7,299 nt of DNA. It comes from Deltaproteobacteria bacterium (GTDB lineage Bacteria > Desulfobacterota > Anaeroferrophillalia > Anaeroferrophillales > Tharpellaceae). Below are positions 1 through 5,982 of this stretch, in pieces; within the stretch, counting starts at the first letter, position 1, and each line of letters starts with the position of its first letter. The notes under the pieces were generated by a model, which was given only the letters and a program-made list of their open reading frames with translations, was not told the origin of the DNA and searched no databases. Location of the stretch: positions 1-7,299 of the forward strand of contig JAADEO010000108.1 in NCBI GenBank assembly GCA_013153415.1. Direction: 5' to 3'. A program made the position numbers and the translations under genes.

Positions 1-325
1 TGACCCGGGGGCAACCGGCAAACGGGGTGCCGTCGCTCTTGTAGACATCGCAGATGATGCGGGCGGTGCCGACACCCTGCTTGTCACGCCAGGGCATAAC
101 GCAGAAGGTATCGTAATCGGGGATCAGATACATATCCGATTCCTGGATCCGGGCGAAACCCTCGATCGAGGAGCCATCGAACATGATCTTGCCGTCCAGG
201 GCTTTTTCGAGCTGACTCAAAGGAATGGCGACATTTTTCATGATACCGAAAATGTCGACGAACTGGAGGCGGAAAAAACGAACATTCTCCTCCGCAACAA
301 TCTTCAAAATCTCTTCTCTGGTCAT
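1..325 (-). CDS. glnA: Glutamine synthetase type I, N-terminal part (3' end beyond window)
   Basis: ATP-dependent condensation of glutamate and ammonium to glutamine, in the cytoplasm. The first 108 codons are present and the frame runs open off the left edge. The protein starts MTREEILKIVAEENVRFFRL, then shows the beta-grasp-domain signature FDGSSIEGF at about residues 50-58, followed by RIQESDMYLIPDYDTF and PWR. FDGSSIEGF..I.ESDMYL.PD is the pattern of GSI-alpha enzymes (Bacillus/Clostridium-like), whereas GSI-beta enzymes usually read FDGSSIxGW; this subtype call is by recall, not alignment. The ATG at 325 is supported by AGGAG at 333-337 with 7 nt spacing. It lies 121 nt downstream of glnB, in the common P-II-glnA arrangement. 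The catalytic residues and the Tyr that is adenylylated in GSI-beta lie outside the window. Confidence 0.95.
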   Translation of the reverse strand, partial: MTREEILKIVAEENVRFFRLQFVDIFGIMKNVAIPLSQLEKALDGKIMFDGSSIEGFARIQESDMYLIPDYDTFCVMPWRDKQGVGTARIICDVYKSDGTPFAGCPRV

Positions 326-446
326 TCTTCTACTCCTTTTTTTGAAAAAATTAACGCCCGGCGGCGACATCCGGCATTTTCTGCCAAGCCTCCGCCTTTA
401 AGCACATACCGACAAAATAATCAAGTCCGGGACCGATTTTTTCCGG
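326..446 (-). other. glnB-glnA intergenic region with imperfect stem-loops
   Basis: This 121-nt gap, read on the minus strand, has two foldable segments. GACCG/CGGTC (431-435 with 444-448) overlaps the glnB stop codon and has no U-run after it. A nested structure pairs GGCGG (392-396) with CCGCC (360-364), with an inner GGCA/TGCC stem (382-385 with 373-376). A run of six T (345-350) begins about 9 nt after the outer stem, too far for a clean intrinsic terminator. No convincing sigma-54 or sigma-70 promoter is visible; the best sigma-70 guess is TTGATT, 17 nt, TTAAAG, which is weak. The segment could be a leader, an attenuator or a simple spacer, with glnA read through from glnB. Confidence 0.35.
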
Positions 447-788
447 TCAACCGATGGCTTCGGCTCCGGTTTCGCCGGTCCTGATCCGGATGCACTGTTC
501 CAGCGGGGTGACAAAGATCTTGCCGTCACCGATGGTGCCGCTGCGAGCCGCCTCGATGATCGCATCGACCGTCTTCTGCACAAATTCATCATTGACTGCA
601 ATCCGAATACATACCTTGGGCAGAAGGTTGACTTCATAGGTCCGCCCCCGGTAGGACTCGGTGTAGCCCATCTGCTGACCGCACCCCTTGACCCGGAAAA
701 CCGTCATCTTGGTGATACCGGAATCCCGCAGATGCTGTTTCACTGCCGGCAGTTTGTCCGGCTGAATAATCGCTTCTACCATTTTCAT
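447..788 (-). CDS. glnB: P-II signal protein with canonical T-loop (GlnB/GlnK family)
   Basis: Trimeric cytoplasmic sensor of ATP/ADP and 2-oxoglutarate that controls Amt channels, glutamine synthetase regulation and nitrogen regulators. It has 113 residues, the normal family length of about 112. The T-loop (about 37-55) carries Tyr46, Arg47, Gly48 and Tyr51 in YRGRTY. Tyr51 is the uridylylation site in proteobacterial P-II, and Arg47 is the residue that enters the AmtB pore in the E. coli complex. Gln39 and Lys58 (LPKV), the B-loop GTIGDGK (84-90), and Arg101/Arg103 in CIRIRTGE are all present, so nucleotide and 2-oxoglutarate binding should be intact. Residue 40, Lys in E. coli GlnB, is Met here. 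The ATG at 788 is preceded by AGGAG (798-802) at 9 nt; a second in-frame ATG follows at 782. It lies 37 nt after amtB copy 2 and before glnA, so glnB versus glnK naming is uncertain. Confidence 0.95.
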   Translation of the reverse strand: MKMVEAIIQPDKLPAVKQHLRDSGITKMTVFRVKGCGQQMGYTESYRGRTYEVNLLPKVCIRIAVNDEFVQKTVDAIIEAARSGTIGDGKIFVTPLEQCIRIRTGETGAEAIG

Positions 789-825
789 TGTACAGGTCTC
801 CTCTTATATGCAATAAAAAACAGTC

Positions 826-2055
826 CTATAAAGCTTCTTCCGGCCGGGCTTCGACATGGTGAATGGCCAGATCCGGCCCCAACATCTCTTCCTGGGGCGA
901 AAGACGGATACCGACCGTCATTTTCAGGACTCCGTAGACCAGAGCGCTGACCACGAAAGCGTAAAGGATCGCCGAACCGGTGCCGACCAGTTGGGAAACG
1001 ATGGATACGCCGCCACGGCCGCCCATGACCTCGAGCCCGAAGATCCCGGCGGCGATGCCGCCCCAGGAACCGCAAAGACCGTGCAGAGGCCAGACTCCGA
1101 GCACGTCATCGATCTTGAGGTGCTCGGTCACCCACTGGTAGCCATAAACGAAAATCGCCCCGGCGATGGCGCCGACCGCGAGAGCTCCGACCGGATGATA
1201 AAGGTCACTACCGGCACAAACTGCGACAAGACCGGCCAGAGCACCGTTGTGGGTGAAACCGGCGTCATTTTTCGACAGCAGCATGCCGGAAAGGATGCCA
1301 CCGACCATGGCCATCAGGGAGTTGATGGCGACCAGCGAGGAGATGGCGTTGAGATGGCCGGCGCTCATGACGTTGAAACCGAACCAGCCGACGCAAAGAA
1401 TCCAGCTGCCCAGGGCCAGAAAGGGAATGCTGCTGACCTTGATCGGCGAACTGTCGCCATAGAAATTGTAACGTTTCATCCGGGGGCCTAAAAGCAGCAC
1501 CGCCGGCAGGGCGAACCAGCCGCCAAGAGAGTGAACCACGACCGAACCGGCATAATCATGAAACGGCAACCCGGCCCAGCTCGACAACCAGGAGTTTTCC
1601 CCGAACACCGGCAACTGGCCCCAGACCATGGCCTCGAACAAAGGATAGGCCAGACCTACCAGGATGGCACCGGCCAGGGTGTTGGTCCAGAATTTGGAGC
1701 GTTCCGCCACGCCGCCAGAAATGATCGCCGGGATACAGGCGGCAAAACCGAGCAGCAGAAAAAACTTGACCATGGTCACCTGCCCGGTGCCGGACGCCAG
1801 CTGATTGGCTCCCTGCCAGAAAGTGAAATCCTTGATTCCATAGGCGATGGGAAAACCGATGGTGAAATAGACCACGGTCGAAACCGCCCATTCGAAGATG
1901 ATCTTGTTCAGGGCGTTGACCTGGCTCTGATGCCGGACCGAACCAACCTCGAGAAAGGCGAAGCCGGCATGCATCGAAAAGATCATGACCGCCCCGAGCA
2001 ACAGAAAAAGCACATCCGAACACTGGCACAGGGTTTGATAACTTACACTGTCCAC
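826..2055 (-). CDS. amtB: Ammonium transporter, Amt family, copy 2 (short, no signal peptide)
   Basis: Inner-membrane trimeric channel for ammonium uptake, 409 residues, highly hydrophobic with about 11 predicted membrane spans. Family landmarks: the AGFAFLEVGSVR motif in the first helix (30-41); a Phe-gate candidate in GFAAC (Phe104); AERSKF (117-122); HDYAGSVVVH giving the ammonium-site Asp167 and the first pore His175; GWFGFN with Phe227, then Ser231; and PLHGLCGSWGG with the second pore His325. The pore residues expected for transport are therefore complete. It differs clearly from copy 1: no N-terminal signal peptide, HDYAGS in place of DFAGGT, and a C-terminal tail reading GPDLAIHH rather than the usual GLD..HGE. 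The start is GTG at 2055, chosen because a strong AAGGAGGAG lies just upstream. The P-II gene follows after 37 nt, the classic amtB-glnK arrangement. No own promoter was found. Confidence 0.94.
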   Translation of the reverse strand: MDSVSYQTLCQCSDVLFLLLGAVMIFSMHAGFAFLEVGSVRHQSQVNALNKIIFEWAVSTVVYFTIGFPIAYGIKDFTFWQGANQLASGTGQVTMVKFFLLLGFAACIPAIISGGVAERSKFWTNTLAGAILVGLAYPLFEAMVWGQLPVFGENSWLSSWAGLPFHDYAGSVVVHSLGGWFALPAVLLLGPRMKRYNFYGDSSPIKVSSIPFLALGSWILCVGWFGFNVMSAGHLNAISSLVAINSLMAMVGGILSGMLLSKNDAGFTHNGALAGLVAVCAGSDLYHPVGALAVGAIAGAIFVYGYQWVTEHLKIDDVLGVWPLHGLCGSWGGIAAGIFGLEVMGGRGGVSIVSQLVGTGSAILYAFVVSALVYGVLKMTVGIRLSPQEEMLGPDLAIHHVEARPEEAL

Positions 2056-2064
2056 TTTACAACT

Positions 2065-2073
2065 CTCCTCCTT
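2065..2073 (-). promoter_or_regulatory. Strong ribosome binding site fixing the GTG start of amtB copy 2
   Basis: The minus strand reads AAGGAGGAG, about 9 nt before the GTG at 2055. No in-frame ATG with a comparable site is present, so GTG is the best initiation codon. Confidence 0.75.
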
Positions 2074-2105
2074 GACATAAAAATTAAAAGATTAAAACCC
2101 CAAAA

Positions 2106-2150
2106 GGCACCATGAAGCGGACCGGTGCGACCGGTCTGCTTCATGGCACC
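2106..2150 (-). terminator. Long hairpin, probable intrinsic terminator or attenuator after glnK
   Basis: Two 21-nt arms (2106-2126 and 2130-2150) surround a 3-nt loop. They match at 18 of 21 positions, with the mismatches positioned to form G-U pairs or small defects. On the minus strand the stem is followed by TTTTGGGGTTTTAATC, a broken U-rich run. It lies 95 nt after the glnK stop and 50 nt before the amtB copy 2 start. Because I see no promoter between the hairpin and amtB copy 2, it may be a partial terminator, attenuator or mRNA-stabilising stem rather than a full operon boundary. Confidence 0.65.
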
Positions 2151-2245
2151 CAATAAAAAACTCCATTTCAGAGACATACTCCGATGTATGCCCTACTCTT
2201 TCATTCTTGGCCCTCGCGGGCGCACCTCATTTTACGAAGTAGTTC
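2151..2245 (-). other. Non-coding 3' segment after glnK with two small stem-loops
   Basis: On the minus strand a short hairpin GCCC-GCGA-GGGC (2210-2221) has a GNRA-type tetraloop. A CATAC/GTATG stem (2175-2179 with 2186-2190) lies further along, before the large hairpin. No reading frame of note and no near-consensus promoter was seen. Confidence 0.35.
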
Positions 2246-2599
2246 CTAGATCGCTTCGCAACCGCTCTCCTCGGTGCGGATCCGGATACAGCGCTTGATA
2301 TCGGTAACAAAGATCTTGCCGTCACCAATCCGCCCCTCACCGTGTTTGGCCGAACGCAGGATGGCATCGATAGCGATATCGACGAACTCGTCGTTGCAGG
2401 CGATATCGATCCGGACCTTGGGAATCAGGTTGGGCATGACCTTCTGGCCCCGGTAGAGGCGTTCACTGTCGAGATGATCCTGATGCTGGCCGTGGCCGGT
2501 AACCCGGCTGGTGGTGATCCGGGTGATCCCGGCGGCCACCAGTTCCTCTCGAACATCATCCAGTTTATCAGGCTGGATAATCGCGGTAATAAGCTGCAT
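2246..2599 (-). CDS. glnK: Divergent P-II protein with enlarged T-loop lacking the uridylylation tyrosine
   Basis: P-II family sensor of 117 residues, about five longer than GlnB. The extra residues are three in the T-loop and two in the B-loop. The fold signatures are kept: MQLITAIIQPDKLDDVREEL at the N-terminus, IPKV with Lys61 (equivalent to Lys58), the B-loop GEGRIGDGK (87-95), and CIRIRTEE with Arg106/Arg108. The T-loop reads GHGQHQDHLDSERLYRGQKV (35-54). Tyr49-Arg50-Gly51 corresponds to Tyr46-Arg47-Gly48, so the pore-plugging Arg is retained, but the Tyr51 position is Val54. The usual Gln39 aligns with His39, flanked by Gln38 and Gln40. GlnD-type uridylylation at the standard site is therefore impossible; ligand binding may be altered. 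The ATG at 2599 has AGGAG (2606-2610) at 6 nt. It lies 42 nt after amtB copy 1 and is probably co-transcribed with it to control that channel. The symbol reflects the amtB linkage only. Confidence 0.92.
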   Translation of the reverse strand: MQLITAIIQPDKLDDVREELVAAGITRITTSRVTGHGQHQDHLDSERLYRGQKVMPNLIPKVRIDIACNDEFVDIAIDAILRSAKHGEGRIGDGKIFVTDIKRCIRIRTEESGCEAI

Positions 2600-2641
2600 T
2601 TTTATCTCCTTTCCCCGTGCTGCCGGGGGTAATTTCCACTA

Positions 2642-4015
2642 CTAATTGAGGTTGATCAGTCCGTAGCCGTGTTCACCGTGCAGGGTGTGGTCCATTCCCG
2701 ATTTCTCCGCGCTTTCCTTCATCCGGAAACCGACGGTTTTTTCGACCACGATAACGATCAGCCCACTGACCACGACCGAGTAGACGATGGTGGCGGCCAC
2801 GGCTTTGAACTGGACGACGAACTGCTGCAACAGGCTCCAGTGGCCACCGGCGGCCGACGCGGCCTCCTGCCACCAACCCTGACGGATAAAAAGCACCAGG
2901 GCCAGAGCTCCGAAAATTCCGGCGACACCGTGAATACCGAAGGCATCGAGACTGTCGTCGTAACCGAGTTTTTCCTTGATGAAGAGACCAAGATAGCAAA
3001 CCAGGGAGGCGCTCATACCGAGGGCGATGGCACCGGCCGGTTTGACCACGCCGGCGGCCGGAGTGATGACCACGAGACCGGCCAGGATACCGGAAACAAT
3101 CCCCAGGGTCGTAGCCTTACCGAGATGAATGGCTTCGATGATCAGCCAGGCCGTAGCCCCGGCGGCGGCGGCCACCTGGGTCGCGGTCAGGGCCTGGGCC
3201 GTGGCCAGGCCGCTGGAAACGGCGCTGCCGGCATTGAAACCGAACCAGCCGACCCAGAGCAGTCCGGCTCCCATCAGGGTCATGACCAGGTTGTTGGGGT
3301 GCATGGCGGTACTGGGATAATCACGACGGGAACCGAGATATAGGGCGGCGACCAGGCCGCTGATCCCGGCCGAAATATGAACAACCGTACCACCGGCGAA
3401 ATCGATGGCTCCGGAGGCCCCGAGATTGAAAATCCAGCCGCCCTCGGCCCAGACCCAGTGACACAGGGGGTTGTAGACGAATATGCTCCAGAGAGCGATA
3501 TAGAGGCAATAGCCACGGAAACTGACCCGCTCCGCGAAAGCCCCGGCGATCAGGGCCGGAGTGATGATCGCGAATTTGCCCTGGAACATGGCGAAGACAT
3601 ACTCGGGGATCCCGGCACTGGTGATGACCGTATCGATTCCTTTGAGGAAGAAGTAATCCGGGTTCCAACCACACCAACCCCCGAAAACATTCTTGCCGAA
3701 GGCCATCGAATACCCGAGCACCACCCAGAGAACACCGATAATACCCATCGCCGCAAAACTGTGCATCATGGTTCCCAGGACGTTCTTGGTCCGCACCAGG
3801 CCACCGTAAAACATCGCCAATCCCGGCACCATCAGGAGAACGAGTGCGGTTGAAGTCAGCATCCAGGCGGTAGTACCGGTATCGACCGCGACCTGGGCCG
3901 TCTCCGCGGCACAAAGACTGCCCGATGCGAATAAAAGACTCAAAAATCCGGCTCCGACCCCGGCTATTACTGGATACAACCGGCTCCGCCGCCGGCTTTC
4001 TATATTGCAGTTCAT
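2642..4015 (-). CDS. amtB: Ammonium transporter, Amt family, copy 1 (signal peptide, canonical)
   Basis: Inner-membrane ammonium channel of 457 residues. A basic start (ESRRRSR, 6-12) and hydrophobic stretch ending SLCAAE near residue 37 make a cleavable signal peptide, as in E. coli AmtB. Then follow about 11 membrane spans. Conserved sites: GLAMFYGGLVRTKN (65-78); the Phe gate in KFAIIT (Phe148); AERVSF; IDFAGGTVVH with Asp205 and pore His213; GWFGFNAGSA with Phe260 and Ser264; and FGIHGVAGIFG with pore His362. The tail reads GMDHTLHGEHGYG, the usual P-II-interacting C-terminus. The ATG at 4015 has AAGGAG immediately upstream (AGGAG at 4021-4025, 5 nt spacing). It is probably the first gene of an amtB-glnK operon driven by the sigma-54 promoter at 4100-4115. 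Not a recent duplicate of copy 2, given the differing ends and motifs. Confidence 0.96.
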   Translation of the reverse strand: MNCNIESRRRSRLYPVIAGVGAGFLSLLFASGSLCAAETAQVAVDTGTTAWMLTSTALVLLMVPGLAMFYGGLVRTKNVLGTMMHSFAAMGIIGVLWVVLGYSMAFGKNVFGGWCGWNPDYFFLKGIDTVITSAGIPEYVFAMFQGKFAIITPALIAGAFAERVSFRGYCLYIALWSIFVYNPLCHWVWAEGGWIFNLGASGAIDFAGGTVVHISAGISGLVAALYLGSRRDYPSTAMHPNNLVMTLMGAGLLWVGWFGFNAGSAVSSGLATAQALTATQVAAAAGATAWLIIEAIHLGKATTLGIVSGILAGLVVITPAAGVVKPAGAIALGMSASLVCYLGLFIKEKLGYDDSLDAFGIHGVAGIFGALALVLFIRQGWWQEAASAAGGHWSLLQQFVVQFKAVAATIVYSVVVSGLIVIVVEKTVGFRMKESAEKSGMDHTLHGEHGYGLINLN

Positions 4016-4045
4016 ATCTACTCCTTAAGATGAAATTGTCAGCGG

Positions 4046-4061
4046 GAAAGAACGTTCTTTC
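4046..4061. repeat. 16-bp perfect palindrome in the amtB leader
   Basis: GAAAGAACGTTCTTTC is a perfect inverted repeat without a spacer, extendable by further G-C and G-T pairs (4043-4045 with 4062-4064). From the predicted sigma-54 start near 4089 it would lie at about +28 to +43. It could be a dimeric repressor operator, or form a hairpin in the leader RNA. No protein is assigned. Confidence 0.5.
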
Positions 4062-4099
4062 TCCAGTCGGCATCAACCACTGAAGCTGAATTGCTAAAA

Positions 4100-4115
4100 T
4101 GCAGGGTATGTGCCA
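4100..4115 (-). promoter_or_regulatory. Sigma-54 (RpoN) -24/-12 promoter of amtB-glnK
   Basis: The minus strand reads TGGCACATACCCTGCA. Against the consensus TGGCACR-N4-TTGCW it matches 11 of 12 defined positions, and the invariant GG and GC are separated by exactly 10 nt. The GC falls at 4101-4102, predicting a transcript start near 4089 and a leader of about 74 nt before the amtB ATG. Sigma-54 control of amtB-glnK by NtrC is well established in proteobacteria. Confidence 0.85.
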
Positions 4116-4156
4116 CAGCCAAATAAAAATATTTTTACCCTTTATTTTCAATGATT

Positions 4157-4173
4157 TGCACCAAAATGGCGAA
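4157..4173. promoter_or_regulatory. NtrC-like enhancer site upstream of amtB
   Basis: The plus strand reads TGCACCAAAATGGCGAA. The NtrC consensus is close to TGCACCA-N3-TGGTGCA; the left half matches 7 of 7 and the right half 5 of 7. It is centred about 76 bp upstream of the predicted sigma-54 start. That is somewhat close for an enhancer but compatible with activation. Only one site was recognised, and NtrC usually uses two, so the call is moderate. Confidence 0.55.
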
Positions 4174-4205
4174 TGAAAATCTGCAGCCACCCCTCCTAAA
4201 AAAAC

Positions 4206-4235
4206 AAAAAGCGACACAAAATTGTGCCGCTTTTT
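4206..4235. terminator. Bidirectional-looking intrinsic terminator after the cyclase gene
   Basis: A 9-bp stem (4211-4219 with 4222-4230, one G-U on the minus strand, 2-nt loop) is flanked by five A on one side and five T on the other, extending the pairing to 14 bp. On the minus strand it is followed by TTTTTGTTTTTTT, an excellent U-tract. It lies 137 nt after the cyclase stop and upstream of the amtB promoter elements, so it should insulate amtB from nifA-cyclase transcription. Confidence 0.85.
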
Positions 4236-4371
4236 CATTTCCGGGCTGACGTAAAATTAGTCTGCCGTGTGAAATCCAGAAAAAAAGCCGTATATTCAAT
4301 AAGTTGAAAAAATCAGTACATTTTTGTAGCTCCCACAAGCAAAGAATGATACATTTTTGAACCTTTTTATT

Positions 4372-5982
4372 TTAAGCCGGGATCTTCTCCCGCAAACAAT
4401 CCCGGCCGTCCGCCTTGGCGGCATACATGGCCTGATCCGCCAGACGTATCAAATCATCGAGACCCGCGACCTTGCCGTCCAGAGCTGTCAATCCAAGACT
4501 GATGGTAACCGGAATTTCCGTCTCATTGTCGGGAGCCAGAAAACTCATTCCGGCGATCTTGGCCCGGATCTTCTCAGCCACCTGGCGCGCCTGCCAGAGG
4601 TCGGTCTCGGGCAGAAGGATAACGAACTCCTCGCCCCCGAAACGGGCCAGGATATCCACGGTCCGCAATTCCTGTTTTATTCCTTTGGCCACCTCGACCA
4701 GGATGCGGTCGCCGCAGGCGTGGCCATAGGTATCGTTGACCCGTTTGAAATGATCGATATCGACCATCACCAAAGAGAGCGGCCGCCGGTAACGCAAGGC
4801 CCTGACAAGCTCCTTCTCCGCCAGTTCGAGGAAGAAACGCCGACTGTAGACCCCGGTCAGGAAATCGTACTTGACCTGGCGCATCAATTCCGCCTTGGCC
4901 GCCTCCAGTTCGATGATCATGCGTTCCCTATCATCGACCATGGCCACCCGCTCCGTGACATCCCGGGCCACCAGCAGAATACCGACCCAGGCCCCGTCAC
5001 GCAGCGACAGCCGCGAAACCCGCAGATCAAATATCGCTTCACGATCGTCCCGCATCCTGAATTCGATCTCTATCTGGCGGTGTTCACTGTCCTGCAGCAT
5101 CCCGACCAAATCATAATCGACCGGCAGATAATCCTTCAACCAGGTACCGACCACCTCACTGCGCGGCCGCTCGAGAAAATTTTCCGCCGCAGGATTGGCA
5201 TCGACGATCCGACCCTGGAGATCGACGACAATTACCGCATCATCGATACATTCCACGACCATGTCCCGGGCCACCGGCACAAGATCGAGCAGCCGGTAAC
5301 GGTGCAGGGCGAAAACATAGACCAGACCGGTAACCGTAAAACCGAAAGAGGTGAAATCGAGGGCAGCACCGCCATTCAAACGCAGGGTGACGACAACATT
5401 GGCGAACATCGGCAGAATCGCACCGGCCAGCAATAACACGGCCTGTTCCCGATAAGGTGAAGACCGCCGCCAGACTACCCAGCCGAGAATCGAAAAACCG
5501 ATCAATAACAGGGTGTAAGCATAAACCGTATGCACCCAGAACCAGGGTCCCGGCACCCAGCTGGCACGATAAAACAGCCCCTCCACCTGTTTAAAGGTAA
5601 CCGAGCGAATAAATAGAGGGTGGAAACGGTTGCTGAAGATCAGAAGCAGATCGACAATCGGGAAACTGAAAAACAGCAGGAGTTTACCCGGGGTGACGTA
5701 CTCGTAGCGCGACTCGAACAGGAGGACAAAAACCAGAAAAAAGACCGGAACGTAATCGACCCCGATAAAACGCACCTTGTTCATCCAGAACTCGGCCAGT
5801 TCCACAGTCGGACTCAAGGCCGAGAGCACCGAACTCAAAGAGAAAACCGTCATCGCCAGGGTAAAGCCGGCAAAGGCCAAAGCCACCGGCTTACGCCGGT
5901 AACGAAAGGCATAGAGCGACAGTCCCAGGGTAACCAGGCTGGAGCAGAAAAGCAGGAGAACAAATATCCGATAATAGCCCAT
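4372..5982 (-). CDS. Membrane diguanylate cyclase: 7TM sensor, PAS, GGDEF
   Basis: Predicted to make cyclic di-GMP from two GTP at the inner membrane; 536 residues. Residues 1-230 form about seven hydrophobic spans resembling the 7TM module found at the N-terminus of some histidine kinases (HisKA_7TM type). Residues about 238-345 look like a PAS domain (IDDAVIVVDLQGRIVDANPA, ending VARDVTER). A charged, probably coiled-coil linker runs to about 372. The GGDEF domain begins DFLTGVYSRRFF and holds DIDHFKRVNDTYGH (408-421) and the active-site GGEEF (449-453). The inhibitory I-site RxxD (440-443) sits five residues before it. Catalysis and product inhibition should both be functional; no EAL or HD-GYP domain is present. 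The ATG at 5982 overlaps the TGA of the nifA-like gene (TGATG), with only a weak AAGG upstream, so translation is probably coupled. The ligand of the 7TM/PAS part cannot be read from sequence. Confidence 0.93.
   Translation of the reverse strand: MGYYRIFVLLLFCSSLVTLGLSLYAFRYRRKPVALAFAGFTLAMTVFSLSSVLSALSPTVELAEFWMNKVRFIGVDYVPVFFLVFVLLFESRYEYVTPGKLLLFFSFPIVDLLLIFSNRFHPLFIRSVTFKQVEGLFYRASWVPGPWFWVHTVYAYTLLLIGFSILGWVVWRRSSPYREQAVLLLAGAILPMFANVVVTLRLNGGAALDFTSFGFTVTGLVYVFALHRYRLLDLVPVARDMVVECIDDAVIVVDLQGRIVDANPAAENFLERPRSEVVGTWLKDYLPVDYDLVGMLQDSEHRQIEIEFRMRDDREAIFDLRVSRLSLRDGAWVGILLVARDVTERVAMVDDRERMIIELEAAKAELMRQVKYDFLTGVYSRRFFLELAEKELVRALRYRRPLSLVMVDIDHFKRVNDTYGHACGDRILVEVAKGIKQELRTVDILARFGGEEFVILLPETDLWQARQVAEKIRAKIAGMSFLAPDNETEIPVTISLGLTALDGKVAGLDDLIRLADQAMYAAKADGRDCLREKIPA

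Larger units (their letters stand above)
4016..4371 (-). other. Regulatory intergenic region between the cyclase gene and amtB
   Basis: This 356-nt AT-rich region contains no gene I can support. Read in the transcription direction it has an apparently empty AT-rich stretch (4236-4371), a hairpin terminator (4206-4235), an NtrC-like site (4157-4173), a sigma-54 promoter (4100-4115), a palindrome (4046-4061) and the amtB ribosome binding site (4021-4025). A NifA-type upstream site (TGT, 10 nt, ACA) was looked for by eye and not found. Confidence 0.7.

Noticed and set aside
382..397. Possible sigma-54 element AGGCGGAGGCTTGGCA upstream of glnA
   Set aside because: GG and GC spacing is right but most other consensus positions fail, and the segment is part of an imperfect stem. 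Too weak to call.
856..1491. Plus-strand open frame of 211 codons antisense to amtB copy 2
   Set aside because: No domain, low-complexity polar composition, and covered entirely by a convincing transporter gene.
2072..2100. TTGACA on the plus strand resembling a -35 box
   Set aside because: No acceptable -10 box at 16-18 nt, no gene reads in that direction, and the bases are part of the amtB copy 2 ribosome site region on the other strand.
2137..2153. Possible sigma-54 element (GG-N10-GC) upstream of amtB copy 2
   Set aside because: Only the spaced GG and GC match; the CAC after GG is absent and the match lies within the hairpin arm.
447..2599. Possibility that the two P-II genes are nifI1 and nifI2 (nitrogenase switch-off P-II pair)
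   Set aside because: They are not adjacent, each is linked to an amtB, and both have YRG-type GlnB/GlnK T-loops rather than the NifI patterns. No nifH or nifD is present.
3321..4238. Minus-strand open frame of 305 codons overlapping amtB copy 1 in another frame
   Set aside because: The amtB frame has unmistakable Amt motifs and a proper ribosome site. The overlapping frame is Arg/Gly-rich out-of-frame sequence.
4317..4359. 10-bp direct repeat TACATTTTTG at 4317-4326 and 4350-4359
   Set aside because: Short, AT-rich and only two copies; chance is an adequate explanation. Not near a promoter I can identify.
4357..5436. Long plus-strand open frame (359 codons) antisense to the cyclase gene
   Set aside because: Composition is rich in His, Gln, Asp and Arg with no recognisable domain. 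It is explained by the codon bias of the well-supported minus-strand gene.
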